In this document: piece after piece, positions 24,126 to 32,909 of the stretch | Numbering within the stretch: position 1 is the stretch's first letter | Layout of the letters: the number at the start of each line of letters is the position of its first letter | The notes under the pieces: generated by a model | Seen by the model: only the letters and a program-made list of their open reading frames with translations | What the model was told of the DNA's origin: nothing | Database searches by the model: none | Translations under genes and position numbers: made by a program | Source of the DNA: Methanoculleus sp. UBA430 | GTDB taxonomy: Archaea > Halobacteriota > Methanomicrobia > Methanomicrobiales > Methanoculleaceae | Assembly: GCF_002506585.1 (NCBI RefSeq) | Contig: NZ_DAXW01000003.1 | Location: 330,931 to 394,930, forward strand | DNA: 64,000 nucleotides | Reading direction: 5' to 3'

Positions 24126-26318
24126 ATGAAGACGGAGATACCCTATGACCGGTTCGCTCATGTCCCGGAGCGGATCTCCGGGCTGGTCGACCTCGCTTAC
24201 AACCTCTGGTGGAGCTGGCACTCCTCGGCGAGTGTGCTCTTCAAACTGCTGAACCGGGCGGAGTGGAAGATGAGCCGCCACAACCCGGTCCGGATGCTTC
24301 TCGACACCCCGCCGCGGTTCTTCGAGCGGGCGGCAGCAAACCCGGAATATCTCCGCCGCTACGACATCATCATGCGCCGATTCCGGCAGTACATGGAGCC
24401 GATGACGAGCTGGTTTGCCCAGCACTACCCCGGCCGGATCCCGCTGACGATCGCCTACTTCTCAAGCGAGTTCGGGCTCCATCACTCGCTTCCCTTCTAC
24501 GCGGGGGGGCTCGGCATCCTTGCCGGCGACCACGTCAAGGCGTCGAGCGACCTCGGCGTCCCGACGGTCGCCGTCGGGTTCATGTACGCCGAGGGCTACC
24601 TTCACCAGCACATCGAGGGGAACGGGTGGCAGAAGAACGTCGCTGAGATCCTCGACCGCGACGCCGCACCGGTCCTCCGGGTGCTCGACAAGAACGGCCG
24701 GCACCTTGTGGTGCAGGTCCCCCTGATCGAGCCCGCCATCTATGTCGCGGTCTGGAAGGTGCAGGTGGGGCGCGTCCCGCTCTACCTCCTCGATACCCAT
24801 ATCGATGAGAACCTCCCCGAGAACCGGAGCATCTCCCACCGCCTCTACTTGAAGGAACTCGAGTGCCGGCTCCGGCAGGAGGTGGTGCTCGGTATCGGCG
24901 GGAGGAAGGTCCTCCAGACCCTCGGCATCAACTACTCGGCGGTGCACTTAAACGAGGGCCACTCGGCGTTCGCCATCCTCGAGCGGCTCCGGGAACGGCT
25001 TGTTGCCGGTATGCCGCCCGAAGATGCGCTCGACCAGGTCCGGGGCACCTCGGTCTTCACCACCCATACCCCGGTTCCGGCGGCTCACGACGTCTTTCCC
25101 GAGGAGATGATGGCGAAGTACTTCCGTGGTTACTGCCCGTCGCTCAATCTCTCCTGGGACGAGTTCATGGCGCTCGGCGAGGACCCGCACAACCCCGGTG
25201 CCGGGTTCAACATGACCGCCTTCGCCCTCCGGATGAGCCGGTTCCATAACGGCGTCTCGCAGAAACACAGCGAGGTCGCCCGGGAGATGTGGCAGCCTCT
25301 CTGGCCCGATCTGCCCCTCGAGGAGATCCCGATCGACGCCATCACGAACGGCGTCCACGTGCCTTCGTGGCTGAACCACCGGATCGAGGCACTCTTTGAC
25401 CGGTACATGGACTCGGTCTACCCGAACTGGCGGGAGGATTACGACAACCCGGCCATCTGGGAGGTCGTCGACGAGGTCACGGACGCAGAGCTCTGGCGCG
25501 AGCACCAGTGGTTGAAGATGAAACTCTTTGCCCGGATCCGGGAGCGGAAGCGCCTCAAGTGGTCCGGTCACCGGGAGGAGCCGGCGAACCTTGCCGCCGA
25601 AGGGCTCATGCTCGACACCTCGGCGCTGACGATCGGGTTTGCCCGCCGGTTCGCCGAGTACAAACGGGCGGACCTCATCTTCGAGGACCTGGACCGGCTT
25701 GATAGGATCGTGAACAATCGCTGGAGGCCGGTGCAGTTCATCTTCGCCGGGAAGGCCCACCCGGGAGATGAGCGGGGCAAGCGTATCCTGCAGAAGATCT
25801 ATCAGTACTCCCAGGATCCCCGGTTCGGGGGCCGGATTGCGTTCGTCGAGGATTACGGGGAGCAGCTTGCGCGCTACATGGTCCACGGCGTCGACGTCTG
25901 GATGAACACCCCCATCCCGCTCATGGAGGCGAGCGGCACGAGCGGCATGAAGGCGGGGATGAACGGCGTGCTGAACCTCTCGGTCCTCGACGGCTGGTGG
26001 GTCGAGGGTTACAACGGGAGAAACGGCTGGGGGTTTGAGGGTCACGGCGGTCCCGGGAACAACCGGGCGGATGCGGAGATCCTTTACGACCTCATCGAGA
26101 ACGAGGTCGCGCCGCTCTACTACTCGCGGACGATGGACGACGTCCCGCATAAGTGGGTCCGGATGATGAAGGAGTCGATCAAGAGCATCGCCCCGCAGTA
26201 CTCCTCCATCCGGATGCTCAAGGACTACGTCACGCACTACTACCCCTCGGTCTGCACGTATGCGGCCGGGCCGGCACGGCAGATGGCAGGCCTCGAGGAG
26301 CCCTGCGCCCCCCGCTGA
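24126..26318 (+). CDS. glgP: Alpha-glucan (glycogen/maltodextrin) phosphorylase, GT35
   Basis: 730 residues of the short archaeal/bacterial phosphorylase type. DLAYNLWWSWH at the start, IAYFSSEFGLHHSLPFYAGGLGILAGDH, VHLNEGHSAF, TTHTPVPAAHDVF, TNGVHVPSW, GFARRFAEYKRADL and the PLP lysine (about 609) in GTSGMKAGMNGVLN are all present. It releases glucose 1-phosphate from storage glucan. ATG at 24126 lies about 30 bases after ACTTATCT, implying a leaderless start; ATG at 24114 is the alternative. Archaea of this group store glycogen. Confidence 0.95.
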   Translation: MKTEIPYDRFAHVPERISGLVDLAYNLWWSWHSSASVLFKLLNRAEWKMSRHNPVRMLLDTPPRFFERAAANPEYLRRYDIIMRRFRQYMEPMTSWFAQHYPGRIPLTIAYFSSEFGLHHSLPFYAGGLGILAGDHVKASSDLGVPTVAVGFMYAEGYLHQHIEGNGWQKNVAEILDRDAAPVLRVLDKNGRHLVVQVPLIEPAIYVAVWKVQVGRVPLYLLDTHIDENLPENRSISHRLYLKELECRLRQEVVLGIGGRKVLQTLGINYSAVHLNEGHSAFAILERLRERLVAGMPPEDALDQVRGTSVFTTHTPVPAAHDVFPEEMMAKYFRGYCPSLNLSWDEFMALGEDPHNPGAGFNMTAFALRMSRFHNGVSQKHSEVAREMWQPLWPDLPLEEIPIDAITNGVHVPSWLNHRIEALFDRYMDSVYPNWREDYDNPAIWEVVDEVTDAELWREHQWLKMKLFARIRERKRLKWSGHREEPANLAAEGLMLDTSALTIGFARRFAEYKRADLIFEDLDRLDRIVNNRWRPVQFIFAGKAHPGDERGKRILQKIYQYSQDPRFGGRIAFVEDYGEQLARYMVHGVDVWMNTPIPLMEASGTSGMKAGMNGVLNLSVLDGWWVEGYNGRNGWGFEGHGGPGNNRADAEILYDLIENEVAPLYYSRTMDDVPHKWVRMMKESIKSIAPQYSSIRMLKDYVTHYYPSVCTYAAGPARQMAGLEEPCAPR

Positions 26319-26362
26319 CCGATTTACGCAGGTTGATAGGGCAGCGGGGTACACACGGGCAT

Positions 26363-26890
26363 ATGGCATCCCTTCCGCCGATCATCCGGCCTGAGACGAG
26401 CGACGACTACCCGGCAATCCACAACGTGGTCCGGCGTGCGTTCGGACGTGAGAACGAGGCCCGGCTGGTCGATGTGCTCCGGGAGTCGCCGGAGTTCGTC
26501 CCGGCGCTCTCCCTGGTCGCGGAGACGGCCGGCCGGGTCGTCGGCCACATCCTCTTCACTCCCACGGAGACGACCGGCGGCGGCACGGTCCTTGCGCTCG
26601 CCCCGGTGGCGGTGGACCCCGCCTTCCAGCGGCAGGGGGTCGGGTCCGCGCTCGTCCTCGCCGGGCTCGCCGAGTCCCGGCGGCTCGGCTACGGCGCCGT
26701 CATCGTCCTCGGGCATCCCGATTACTACCCCCGGTTCGGGTTCTCCCCGGCGCACGAGAAGGGTTTTGCGGCGCCGTTCCCCGTCCCGGACGAGGCGTTC
26801 ATGGCGCTCGAGCTCCGGCCCGGCACCCCGGGGGGGACCGTCGTCTACCCTCCGGCGTTTGAGGTCTGCGACGAGGATCCGGGGGCATGA
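26363..26890 (+). CDS. GNAT acetyltransferase, YhbS-like
   Basis: 175 residues. IIRPETSDDYPAIHNVVRRAF opens the GNAT fold; VVGHILFTP, ALAPVAVDPAFQRQGVGSALV (CoA loop QRQGVG) and VLGHPDYYPRFGFSPAHEKG follow. The HPDYYPRFGF block marks the YhbS/COG3153 subgroup. Substrate unknown. It stands alone after glgP. Confidence 0.9.
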   Translation: MASLPPIIRPETSDDYPAIHNVVRRAFGRENEARLVDVLRESPEFVPALSLVAETAGRVVGHILFTPTETTGGGTVLALAPVAVDPAFQRQGVGSALVLAGLAESRRLGYGAVIVLGHPDYYPRFGFSPAHEKGFAAPFPVPDEAFMALELRPGTPGGTVVYPPAFEVCDEDPGA

Positions 26891-27005
26891 AGGGTGACTG
26901 TCTCGTCCGGGAAGCGGGCCTTGAGAACCGGCAGTGATCGTGAGTCAATCTTTTTAGCGGGCGGCCGCTCATAATCTATTGCCGATACGCGGCGGGACCC
27001 CGGAG

Positions 27006-27965
27006 ATGGATTGGAAGGACGTTATCCCGGTTCTCGCGGGCGGACTTGTGATCCTGGTCGTCGCCCTCGTAGTGAAACCCGCCCTTCTCGGGGAGCCGAT
27101 AGGTTCTGTCTCCCCCGGACCGGTGCCGACCCCGGCACCACCCGCCTACGTCCCTCCCACGCCGGCGCCGACGGCGACGCCCTTCCCGGAGGAGGGCGAG
27201 GTCTATACCCGGACGTTCCGCTGGACGGCCATCGACGGCGGTGTCCATACGACGCAGGTCCGGGTCCCGGAGGCACTCTTCCTCGAGCACCGGGCGACCC
27301 CGCGCTTTGCAGACGCGCTTGCCTGGGGGCGTTACGCCCTCGCGGATGCCGACCGGCCGTTCCTCGCGGACCTTGCGGGGCGGATCGCGCCGCCGACCGC
27401 CAACCCGGAAGAGGAGTACTACCGGCTGATGAACCTCGTCTTCTTTGTCCAGCAGATCCCGTATGCGCCCGACAACAGCACGGCCTCCTATACCGAAGGC
27501 GTCCTTCCCCGACATGCCCGGCATGTGAAAGGCGGCGTCGAGTACCCCAGATACCCCGTCGAGACGCTCGTCGACGGCAAGGGGGACTGCGAGGATGCAG
27601 CTATCCTCATGGCGGGGCTCCTCGACGTCCTCGACTATGATGCGGTGCTGCTCAGGTACCCGGACCATATGGCGATCGGGATCCGGATGGAGGGGTTCAA
27701 CCCCTATTACGCGAAGTACACGCCGCGCTACTTCGTGCATGAGGGGAAGCACTACTATTATCTCGAAGGGACGGGTTTTGTCGCGGAGAACGTCACGCCC
27801 GGCTCTCCGGCCCTCAGGGGAAAGCCGTTCCCCATCGGGGATACCCAGGACGGGCCGCTCCAGAGCGTGAGGTCGAGGACGCCGGAGATCATCCCGCTCC
27901 GCTACATCATCGAGCCTGCCGGGTACCATATCCGCCCGGTCCGGCTGCCGGCGGGAGGGGTGTGA
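27006..27965 (+). CDS. Membrane-anchored transglutaminase-like protein
   Basis: 319 residues. An N-terminal signal anchor (VIPVLAGGLVILVVALVV, 7-24), a Pro/Ala/Thr-rich linker (34-62), then a transglutaminase-like domain. NLVFFVQQIPYAPD precedes the catalytic region; Cys195 is in DGKGDCEDAAILMAGLL, His221 in YPDHMAIGI, and a third residue is likely in HYYYLEGTG. Bound outside the membrane, it could be a protease or crosslinker of envelope proteins. It is followed at once by a single-pass helical protein and a converging lipoprotein gene, so an envelope module is likely. Confidence 0.82.
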   Translation: MDWKDVIPVLAGGLVILVVALVVKPALLGEPIGSVSPGPVPTPAPPAYVPPTPAPTATPFPEEGEVYTRTFRWTAIDGGVHTTQVRVPEALFLEHRATPRFADALAWGRYALADADRPFLADLAGRIAPPTANPEEEYYRLMNLVFFVQQIPYAPDNSTASYTEGVLPRHARHVKGGVEYPRYPVETLVDGKGDCEDAAILMAGLLDVLDYDAVLLRYPDHMAIGIRMEGFNPYYAKYTPRYFVHEGKHYYYLEGTGFVAENVTPGSPALRGKPFPIGDTQDGPLQSVRSRTPEIIPLRYIIEPAGYHIRPVRLPAGGV

Positions 27966-27970
27966 GGGGC

Positions 27971-28549
27971 ATGGACCTGACCCTTCCCGGTCTCCCGAAG
28001 ATCGCCATCGACCGGCGACGGGCGCTCGTCGCCGCCGGGGTTGCGGCCGCCGTGATAGCCCTTGCATTCATCGGGTGGATGCTCTTCCTCGGTTACACCG
28101 ACGAGCGCCAGGTTGCGGTCTTCGGCGCCCGCGTCGCGGCCTCGGAGGCTGATCTCTTCCTGGTCTCGGAGAAGATATCGGCGTATATGCGCGCCTCCCC
28201 GGATCATCTCCCGCTCGGTGAGATCGACGGCCGCACGCGGGAGTTTGTGGCCGTCGCGGAGTACGGGAAGGGGGTCTCGGCCTATCACCGGCAGGCCGTC
28301 GCTGCTGATGCGGTCCCGATCGCGTATGCGGGCGCGCAGTCGGCCTACGTCCGGGGTCTCGACAGCCTGGTCCGCGCATTCTCCCTCTGGTCGTCGGCCG
28401 CCGGCGCCTACGACGCGAAAGCCTACTCCGCGGCAAAAGAGAACCTCGCGAGAGCTGATGAGGCATGGGGGGAGTACGCCGCCGCGATGGCGGACTACGA
28501 GCGCGAGCTCCGTGCCGCAGAGGAAGGGGAGACGGTTCCTCCCGCCTAG
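27971..28549 (+). CDS. Single-pass membrane protein with helical extracytoplasmic domain, unknown
   Basis: 192 residues. One TM helix (ALVAAGVAAAVIALAFIGWMLFL, about 16-39), then Ala-rich amphipathic helices (EADLFLVSEKISAYM, LVRAFSLWSSAAGAYDA, AKENLARADEAWGEY). No family recognised. GTG at 27962 overlapping the upstream stop is an alternative start. Coupling to the transglutaminase-like gene suggests they act together at the membrane. Confidence 0.75.
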   Translation: MDLTLPGLPKIAIDRRRALVAAGVAAAVIALAFIGWMLFLGYTDERQVAVFGARVAASEADLFLVSEKISAYMRASPDHLPLGEIDGRTREFVAVAEYGKGVSAYHRQAVAADAVPIAYAGAQSAYVRGLDSLVRAFSLWSSAAGAYDAKAYSAAKENLARADEAWGEYAAAMADYERELRAAEEGETVPPA

Positions 28550-29184
28550 ACCAGGTACTTCTCCGGGACCAGGACGGAGATCTCAAGCGACTTCAAGGCC
28601 CCTGAACGGGTGATGAAATAGTAGTCCCTGTAGCCTTCGAGGATCGTGAACCCCTCCTTCTTCTCGCCGAACTTTCCCTCCGAGTACGGGAAATCCTGCC
28701 GGGAGTATCGGACGGCGTGGACGACCCGGTTGGGGTCGCCCTTCTCGTAGATCTCGATCGCGAGCCAGGCATGCTCGTTCATCGGGACCGCGGTCACGTT
28801 GACGGCCCAGTAGGGGAAGGGGATGTGATAGGTCTCGGTGGCGAGGACGCCGGGAGGGCGGTCGCTCGATGCGGTCGCGTAGCCGACCAGCCTCTCTGAG
28901 ACCCGGAGGTCGTCCGGCTGCCCCACCATCGTGATCGCGGGTGTCGGGGCCGGGATATGGTAGGTCCGCGGGTCGACGAACCCGACGCTCCGGGGCACCG
29001 TGTCCGCCCGGGCGGGCGCGGCCGGTGTGGGGGCCGGGAGGCCTGCCCCCACGATCTGGGCCTCTGCGGGTGCCGGTGCGGGGGGCGGCGTCGGGGCACC
29101 CGGGGTATCCTCAGGCGCCGTGCACCCGCCGGCGACGGCGGCAGCCGCGAGGAGGACGAAGAGCAGGATAAGGCGCCTTTGCAT
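28546..29184 (-). CDS. Secreted lipoprotein, unknown function
   Basis: 212 residues. Signal peptide LILLFVLLAAAAVAGGC with lipobox AGGC (Cys21), then a Pro/Ala/Thr-rich stalk and a beta-rich domain (VGYATASSDRPPGVLATETYHIPFPYWAVN... to DYYFITRSGALKSLEISV). Not recognised. It converges with the preceding gene (4-bp overlap). Confidence 0.8.
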   Translation of the reverse strand: MQRRLILLFVLLAAAAVAGGCTAPEDTPGAPTPPPAPAPAEAQIVGAGLPAPTPAAPARADTVPRSVGFVDPRTYHIPAPTPAITMVGQPDDLRVSERLVGYATASSDRPPGVLATETYHIPFPYWAVNVTAVPMNEHAWLAIEIYEKGDPNRVVHAVRYSRQDFPYSEGKFGEKKEGFTILEGYRDYYFITRSGALKSLEISVLVPEKYLV

Positions 29185-29273
29185 ACTGATCTCTTCGGAT
29201 ATGGCGCTATTAGTAGTTTCTCATCCGTCACATTCCGGCCGACAGGAAAAGAGTTGTTTCGGGAGGGGACGGT

Positions 29274-29774
29274 TCACGTTCCCTCGAAGGCTTCCATCAC
29301 AAGGCCCGGGAACCCCTCGTCCGACTGGCTGAACGCCTTTTCGACCTCGGCGATCCCCGCCGGGTCGCCCAGTTTCAGCAGGGCTGCGGCGGTCAGGGCC
29401 CGGCAGCACTCGGACCGGCTGGTCCGGAGGATGCCGACGAGCGGATCGACCGCCCGGGCGTCACCGATCTCGGCGAGCGCCCAGACTGCCGGGTTCTTGA
29501 TCTCGTCGTCCGCGACGAGCACGACCCCGATGAGCGGCTCGACCGCTTCGGCCCCGGTGCGGGCGAGCGCCATCGCCACGGTCCAGCGTGCGTCGCTGTC
29601 GGTGGCGAGCAGGGCCTGCACCAGCGGCCCGACCGCCGACGCCCCGACGGCCCCGAGGGCGCTGACGGCCTGCAGGCTGGTGTAGGTGTCGGCGTTGAGC
29701 ATCACATGCATCAGCTCCCGGACCTCCGCCGTGCTCTCCTCCGTTGCCTCTCTCCTCTCGATGGTCTTCTGCAT
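29274..29774 (-). CDS. HEAT-repeat protein
   Basis: 166 residues, mostly HEAT repeats: SLQAVSALGAVGASAVGPLVQALL, ARWTVAMALARTGAEAVEPLI and NPAVWALAEIGDARAVDPLV. These alpha-solenoids bind partners; some relatives are phycobilisome-lyase-like or regulatory scaffolds. A strong GGAGGTAAGGAG Shine-Dalgarno is next to ATG. The partner is unknown. Another HEAT gene sits beside a STAS gene at 48917. Confidence 0.88.
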   Translation of the reverse strand: MQKTIERREATEESTAEVRELMHVMLNADTYTSLQAVSALGAVGASAVGPLVQALLATDSDARWTVAMALARTGAEAVEPLIGVVLVADDEIKNPAVWALAEIGDARAVDPLVGILRTSRSECCRALTAAALLKLGDPAGIAEVEKAFSQSDEGFPGLVMEAFEGT

Positions 29775-30078
29775 CTCCTTACCTCCTCTGACAGGTGCGG
29801 GGTGTCACGGGACTACAATAAGCCTTTACGAACCAGATCTGCCGTGCAGTACTGCGGAACGGCAGTGCCGGGCATACGTTTTTATACCTCTTTTGGGTGG
29901 TCGGTGCGTCGCCGCTCAGAAACGCTTCGCGTTTTCTCAGGCTCCTGCTCGAAGCCTAACGGCTTCTCATGCTCCGGACGTTGTCCGTCGCACCCTGCGG
30001 GCAGTCGCCGCTCAGAAACACTTCGCGTTTCCTCGAGCTCCGGCTCTAACGAGCCGTCGCCGCTCGCACCTCCGGTGC
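29775..30078. other. Gene-free region containing a hairpin array
   Basis: About 300 bp between the HEAT gene start and the HTH-PAS-GAF gene end. The left third holds the HEAT gene promoter and AT-richer sequence (29815-29890). The right two thirds hold a dense set of eight short inverted repeats, which continues into the last codons of the PAS gene. No gene seen. Confidence 0.7.
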
Positions 30079-30110
30079 TCAGGCTCCTGCCCTTCGGGCA
30101 GTCGCCGCCG
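29905..30110. repeat. Array of eight short hairpins with 3-4 nt loops
   Basis: Inverted repeats at 29920-29934 (AAACGC-TTC-GCGTTT), 29951-29966 (GAAGCC-TAAC-GGCTTC), 29975-29987 (CGGAC-GTT-GTCCG), 29993-30001, 30015-30031, 30041-30056 (CGGCTC-TAAC-GAGCCG), 30066-30078 (GCACC-TCC-GGTGC) and 30087-30101 (CTGCCC-TTC-GGGCAG). Spacers recur: GTCGCCGCTCAGAAAC occurs twice and CTCAGGCTCCTG twice. Loop sequences TTC and TAAC repeat while stems vary, suggesting compensated change. The array reaches into the 3' end of the flanking PAS gene. Confidence 0.85.
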
Positions 30111-31962
30111 CCATCATGCCGAGCACCCTGCCGTTTTCGCTGACGATCGGTGTCCCGAGAAGGTCCACCTGGAACTTCTCACCGTTGTTCCGGACGCCGA
30201 TCTCCTCACCATGCCAGCTCCCGCCCTCGATAACTGTCCGGATGATCTTCCGGATCTCCTCCGGTTTCTCCCAGAACCGGGAGAAGTCGGAGCCCTGCAC
30301 CCCCTCTGCGGTTGGGTAACCCCAGAGGGCGAGGTATGCGGCGTTCGCGTAGGTCACCACCCCGTCCGGGTCGAGGAGCGCGACCGCACGGCGGGTGCAG
30401 GCGATCGCCCGGTCTTTGAGGAGCATCTGCTGCTCGCGCCGCCGCAGGTCGGCGATATCCGCGACGAGGAGGCGGTAGGCCCGCGCCTCTTCGGTGATAT
30501 CCTCGCAGGTGACGTACTCTGTCCCGTCACAGAGCGTTACGGCGCGGGAGAGGACCGTCTTCTTCGCCCCGTTCCGGTCCCGGATGGTGAACGTCCGGGG
30601 CCTGACCTGGCCCGGGACCGACCGTTCAAGGTCCGTGTGCCAGGCATCGATGGCTTCCTGGCGGTAAGCATCGTCGGGAAAGATCTGCCGGACCCATTCG
30701 GCGGCTGTGGTCGTAATCTCCGGCTCGGAACCGAAGATCTCGACGAACCTGCGGTTGATGTAGACGAACCGCCTGTCATGATCGATGAGCGCGACCCCGA
30801 AGGGTGACGAATCGAGCATGCCCCGGAACCGCGCCTCGCTCAGCCGGAGATGCTCGGCGGTCTCGCGCCGTGCGATGGCGATCGAGACCTGCCGGAGGAA
30901 TGACTCGACCGTCTCACGGCTCTCAACCTCCCTCCCGGGAGGAAGGAGGAAGCCTGCAATCCCGTAGAGATGGTCCCGCCAGACCAGCCCCGTACAGCAG
31001 AGCCTCTCGATATCGAACCGTTCGAGGATCGCCTCGCAGATCTCTTCCGGGATCGCCCGAAAGCAGAGGTCGTAGAACGACCATGAAGATGGCTCGGGAC
31101 GGAGGATGAACTCCTGGAGGCCGCGCATCGAGAGGGGCGTCTGGTGATAGGGGGCCTCGAAGATCCGGACGACCGGGAGAACCAGGCCGGTGGGATCCCG
31201 TCCGAGGAGTTCCGTGACCCCCTCACGGAACCCCTCACCTGTGACAGCCCGGATGGCGAACCGATGTTCGGCCTCGTTGTAGGAGAAGATGTAGGCATAT
31301 GCTCCTGGAACGAGTTCCAGCATCCGGCCGACGGTATAGCCGTAGATGTCCTCGACCGGCTGGAGATCGACGAGGTCGATCGCCGTCCGGGCGAGGAACG
31401 CCATGTTCCGGGTATACCGTTTCCGCTCGGTGATATCCTCAAGCACGATCGTGCACCCTTTCTCCCCGCTCTCGAACGTCGTCGGGATCGCCTGCATCTG
31501 GTAGAAGGCCTTGCTGCCGTCGTCCCGCCGGTGGCAGATATCGGTGATCACCTGCTCACGGTCGACGTTCTCGACGACGGTGAGGACTTCGGGGGTGGAG
31601 ACGACGGGTAGCGCCGTCTCGTGGATGTTTTGCCCGATGATCTCGTCTTTTGTACGTCCAAACCGCCTGAGGCACTGGTCGTTTGCCTGGACGATCGTGA
31701 GGTCGGCATCGAGGACCAGGATCAGGTTCTTCGTAAAACAGAGAAACGCCGATAGGGGTACGCGTTGTGCGACGGCATAGACCTTGGCGTTGCCGACGAG
31801 CCGGGCCTCGACATGGCCTTCCGCCTGCATCACCTCGAGGTGCTTTGAGACCGAGTTCCGGTTTACACCGAGGGCCCTTGCGATCTCGGTGATGGTCATG
31901 CCCTTCGGCCGGAACTTGAGGGTCCGCAGGGCTCTTCTCGCGATATCCTGCTCTGGCTGCAT
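30079..31962 (-). CDS. HTH-PAS-GAF one-component sensory regulator
   Basis: 627 residues. N-terminal winged HTH (MTITEIARALGVNRNSVSKH about 22-41), then PAS 1 (LILVLDADLTIVQANDQCLRRFG, closing with DITERKR), a GAF-like middle region (about 190-340), PAS 2 (MLDSSPFGVALIDHDRRFVYINRRF) and PAS 3 (AVALLDPDGVVTYANAAYLALWGY). No histidine-kinase domain, so it should sense ligand or redox and bind DNA directly. A similar gene starts at 43012. ATG at 31962 is about 35 bases downstream of ATATATAC. The C-terminus lies in the hairpin array. Confidence 0.9.
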   Translation of the reverse strand: MQPEQDIARRALRTLKFRPKGMTITEIARALGVNRNSVSKHLEVMQAEGHVEARLVGNAKVYAVAQRVPLSAFLCFTKNLILVLDADLTIVQANDQCLRRFGRTKDEIIGQNIHETALPVVSTPEVLTVVENVDREQVITDICHRRDDGSKAFYQMQAIPTTFESGEKGCTIVLEDITERKRYTRNMAFLARTAIDLVDLQPVEDIYGYTVGRMLELVPGAYAYIFSYNEAEHRFAIRAVTGEGFREGVTELLGRDPTGLVLPVVRIFEAPYHQTPLSMRGLQEFILRPEPSSWSFYDLCFRAIPEEICEAILERFDIERLCCTGLVWRDHLYGIAGFLLPPGREVESRETVESFLRQVSIAIARRETAEHLRLSEARFRGMLDSSPFGVALIDHDRRFVYINRRFVEIFGSEPEITTTAAEWVRQIFPDDAYRQEAIDAWHTDLERSVPGQVRPRTFTIRDRNGAKKTVLSRAVTLCDGTEYVTCEDITEEARAYRLLVADIADLRRREQQMLLKDRAIACTRRAVALLDPDGVVTYANAAYLALWGYPTAEGVQGSDFSRFWEKPEEIRKIIRTVIEGGSWHGEEIGVRNNGEKFQVDLLGTPIVSENGRVLGMMAAATARRAGA

Positions 31963-32157
31963 ATAACCCCCGATAGTTAACCACCATAATTTAGTATATA
32001 TGTCTTTCTCATTGTGCCGGGATTGCGCCCCCGGTGGACCGGGCGCCCCTCCGGCGATGAACGGGGTGGCCGTTGGCCTGCCGAAAGGCCGGAGCGGTGC
32101 GCAGGGCTTTATGAGGGGGAGGCGTATCCTGTACGAGAGGCCCGGAGGACCACCGAG

Positions 32158-32895
32158 ATGGAGATCAACGAACTCGTCAGCATATCGCAGGGAGCGCTCG
32201 CGATCATGAACCCCACCACCCCCGAGAAGGTGCTCGCCGCGGGACGGGCGGCAGGGCTCCGTAAAGGGGCCTGTGTCGTCGAGACCGGGTGTGGCAACGG
32301 GACGATCCTCGCCCTCTGGGGACGCGAGTACGGGATATCCGGCCTCGGCATCGAGTCCCGCCAGGACGCCTGTAGACGGGCGGAAGAGACGCTTCGGGCG
32401 GCGGGGATTGGCGACCACCTCAGCGTCCGGTGCATGGACGCCTGTGACTACGTCCCCGACGAACCGTTCGACTGCGCCGCCTCGATCGGGGCGTCCCACA
32501 TCCGGGGAGGGTTTGCGGCGACGCTCGACGCTCTCCTCGGTCTCGTCCACGAGGAGGGGACGATCGTCATCGGCGACCGCTGCTGGCGGTCGGACCATGT
32601 TCCGCCGGAGTTCGCCCGCGAGTGGCCCGACGTCCTGACCGGCTACGAGATCCTCGGCACCGCCCGCGAGGCAGGGCTCGATCTCGCCGCCGTCATCCGG
32701 TCGGGTCCCGAAGACTGGGACCGTTACGAGTCGTCGATCTGGCAGGCGGTCCTCGCCTGGCTCGGCGACAATCCCGACCATCCCGACCGCGACTTCATGA
32801 CCGACTACCTCCACCGCATCCAGGATGAATACTTCGGCTACGGCCGGGAGTACATGGACTGGGCGATGTACGTCATGGTGCCCGGCTTCTGGTGA
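32158..32895 (+). CDS. Class I SAM-dependent methyltransferase
   Basis: 245 residues. Motif I VVETGCGNGTILALWG (about 39-54), GIESRQDACRRAEETLR (motif post I), CMDACDYVPDEPFDCA (motif II region), then EEGTIVIGDRCW. The substrate is unknown; the shape resembles small-molecule methyltransferases. It lies alone between two sensory/envelope genes of the opposite strand. Confidence 0.88.
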   Translation: MEINELVSISQGALAIMNPTTPEKVLAAGRAAGLRKGACVVETGCGNGTILALWGREYGISGLGIESRQDACRRAEETLRAAGIGDHLSVRCMDACDYVPDEPFDCAASIGASHIRGGFAATLDALLGLVHEEGTIVIGDRCWRSDHVPPEFAREWPDVLTGYEILGTAREAGLDLAAVIRSGPEDWDRYESSIWQAVLAWLGDNPDHPDRDFMTDYLHRIQDEYFGYGREYMDWAMYVMVPGFW

Positions 32896-32898
32896 GCC

Positions 32899-32905
32899 AA
32901 AAAAA
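32899..32905 (-). terminator. T-run terminator of the Cache lipoprotein gene
   Basis: Seven T on the minus strand, 4 bases after the TAA (32910-32912) of the Cache lipoprotein gene. It also lies just past the converging methyltransferase stop. Confidence 0.55.
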
Positions 32906-32909
32906 GGGG

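Noticed and set aside
24948..26369. 473-aa minus-strand ORF
   Set aside because: Antisense to glucan phosphorylase, which is complete.
29905..30110. Possible CRISPR or intrinsic terminator
   Set aside because: Hairpins have different stems, no constant repeat of 24-40 bases, and no T-run.
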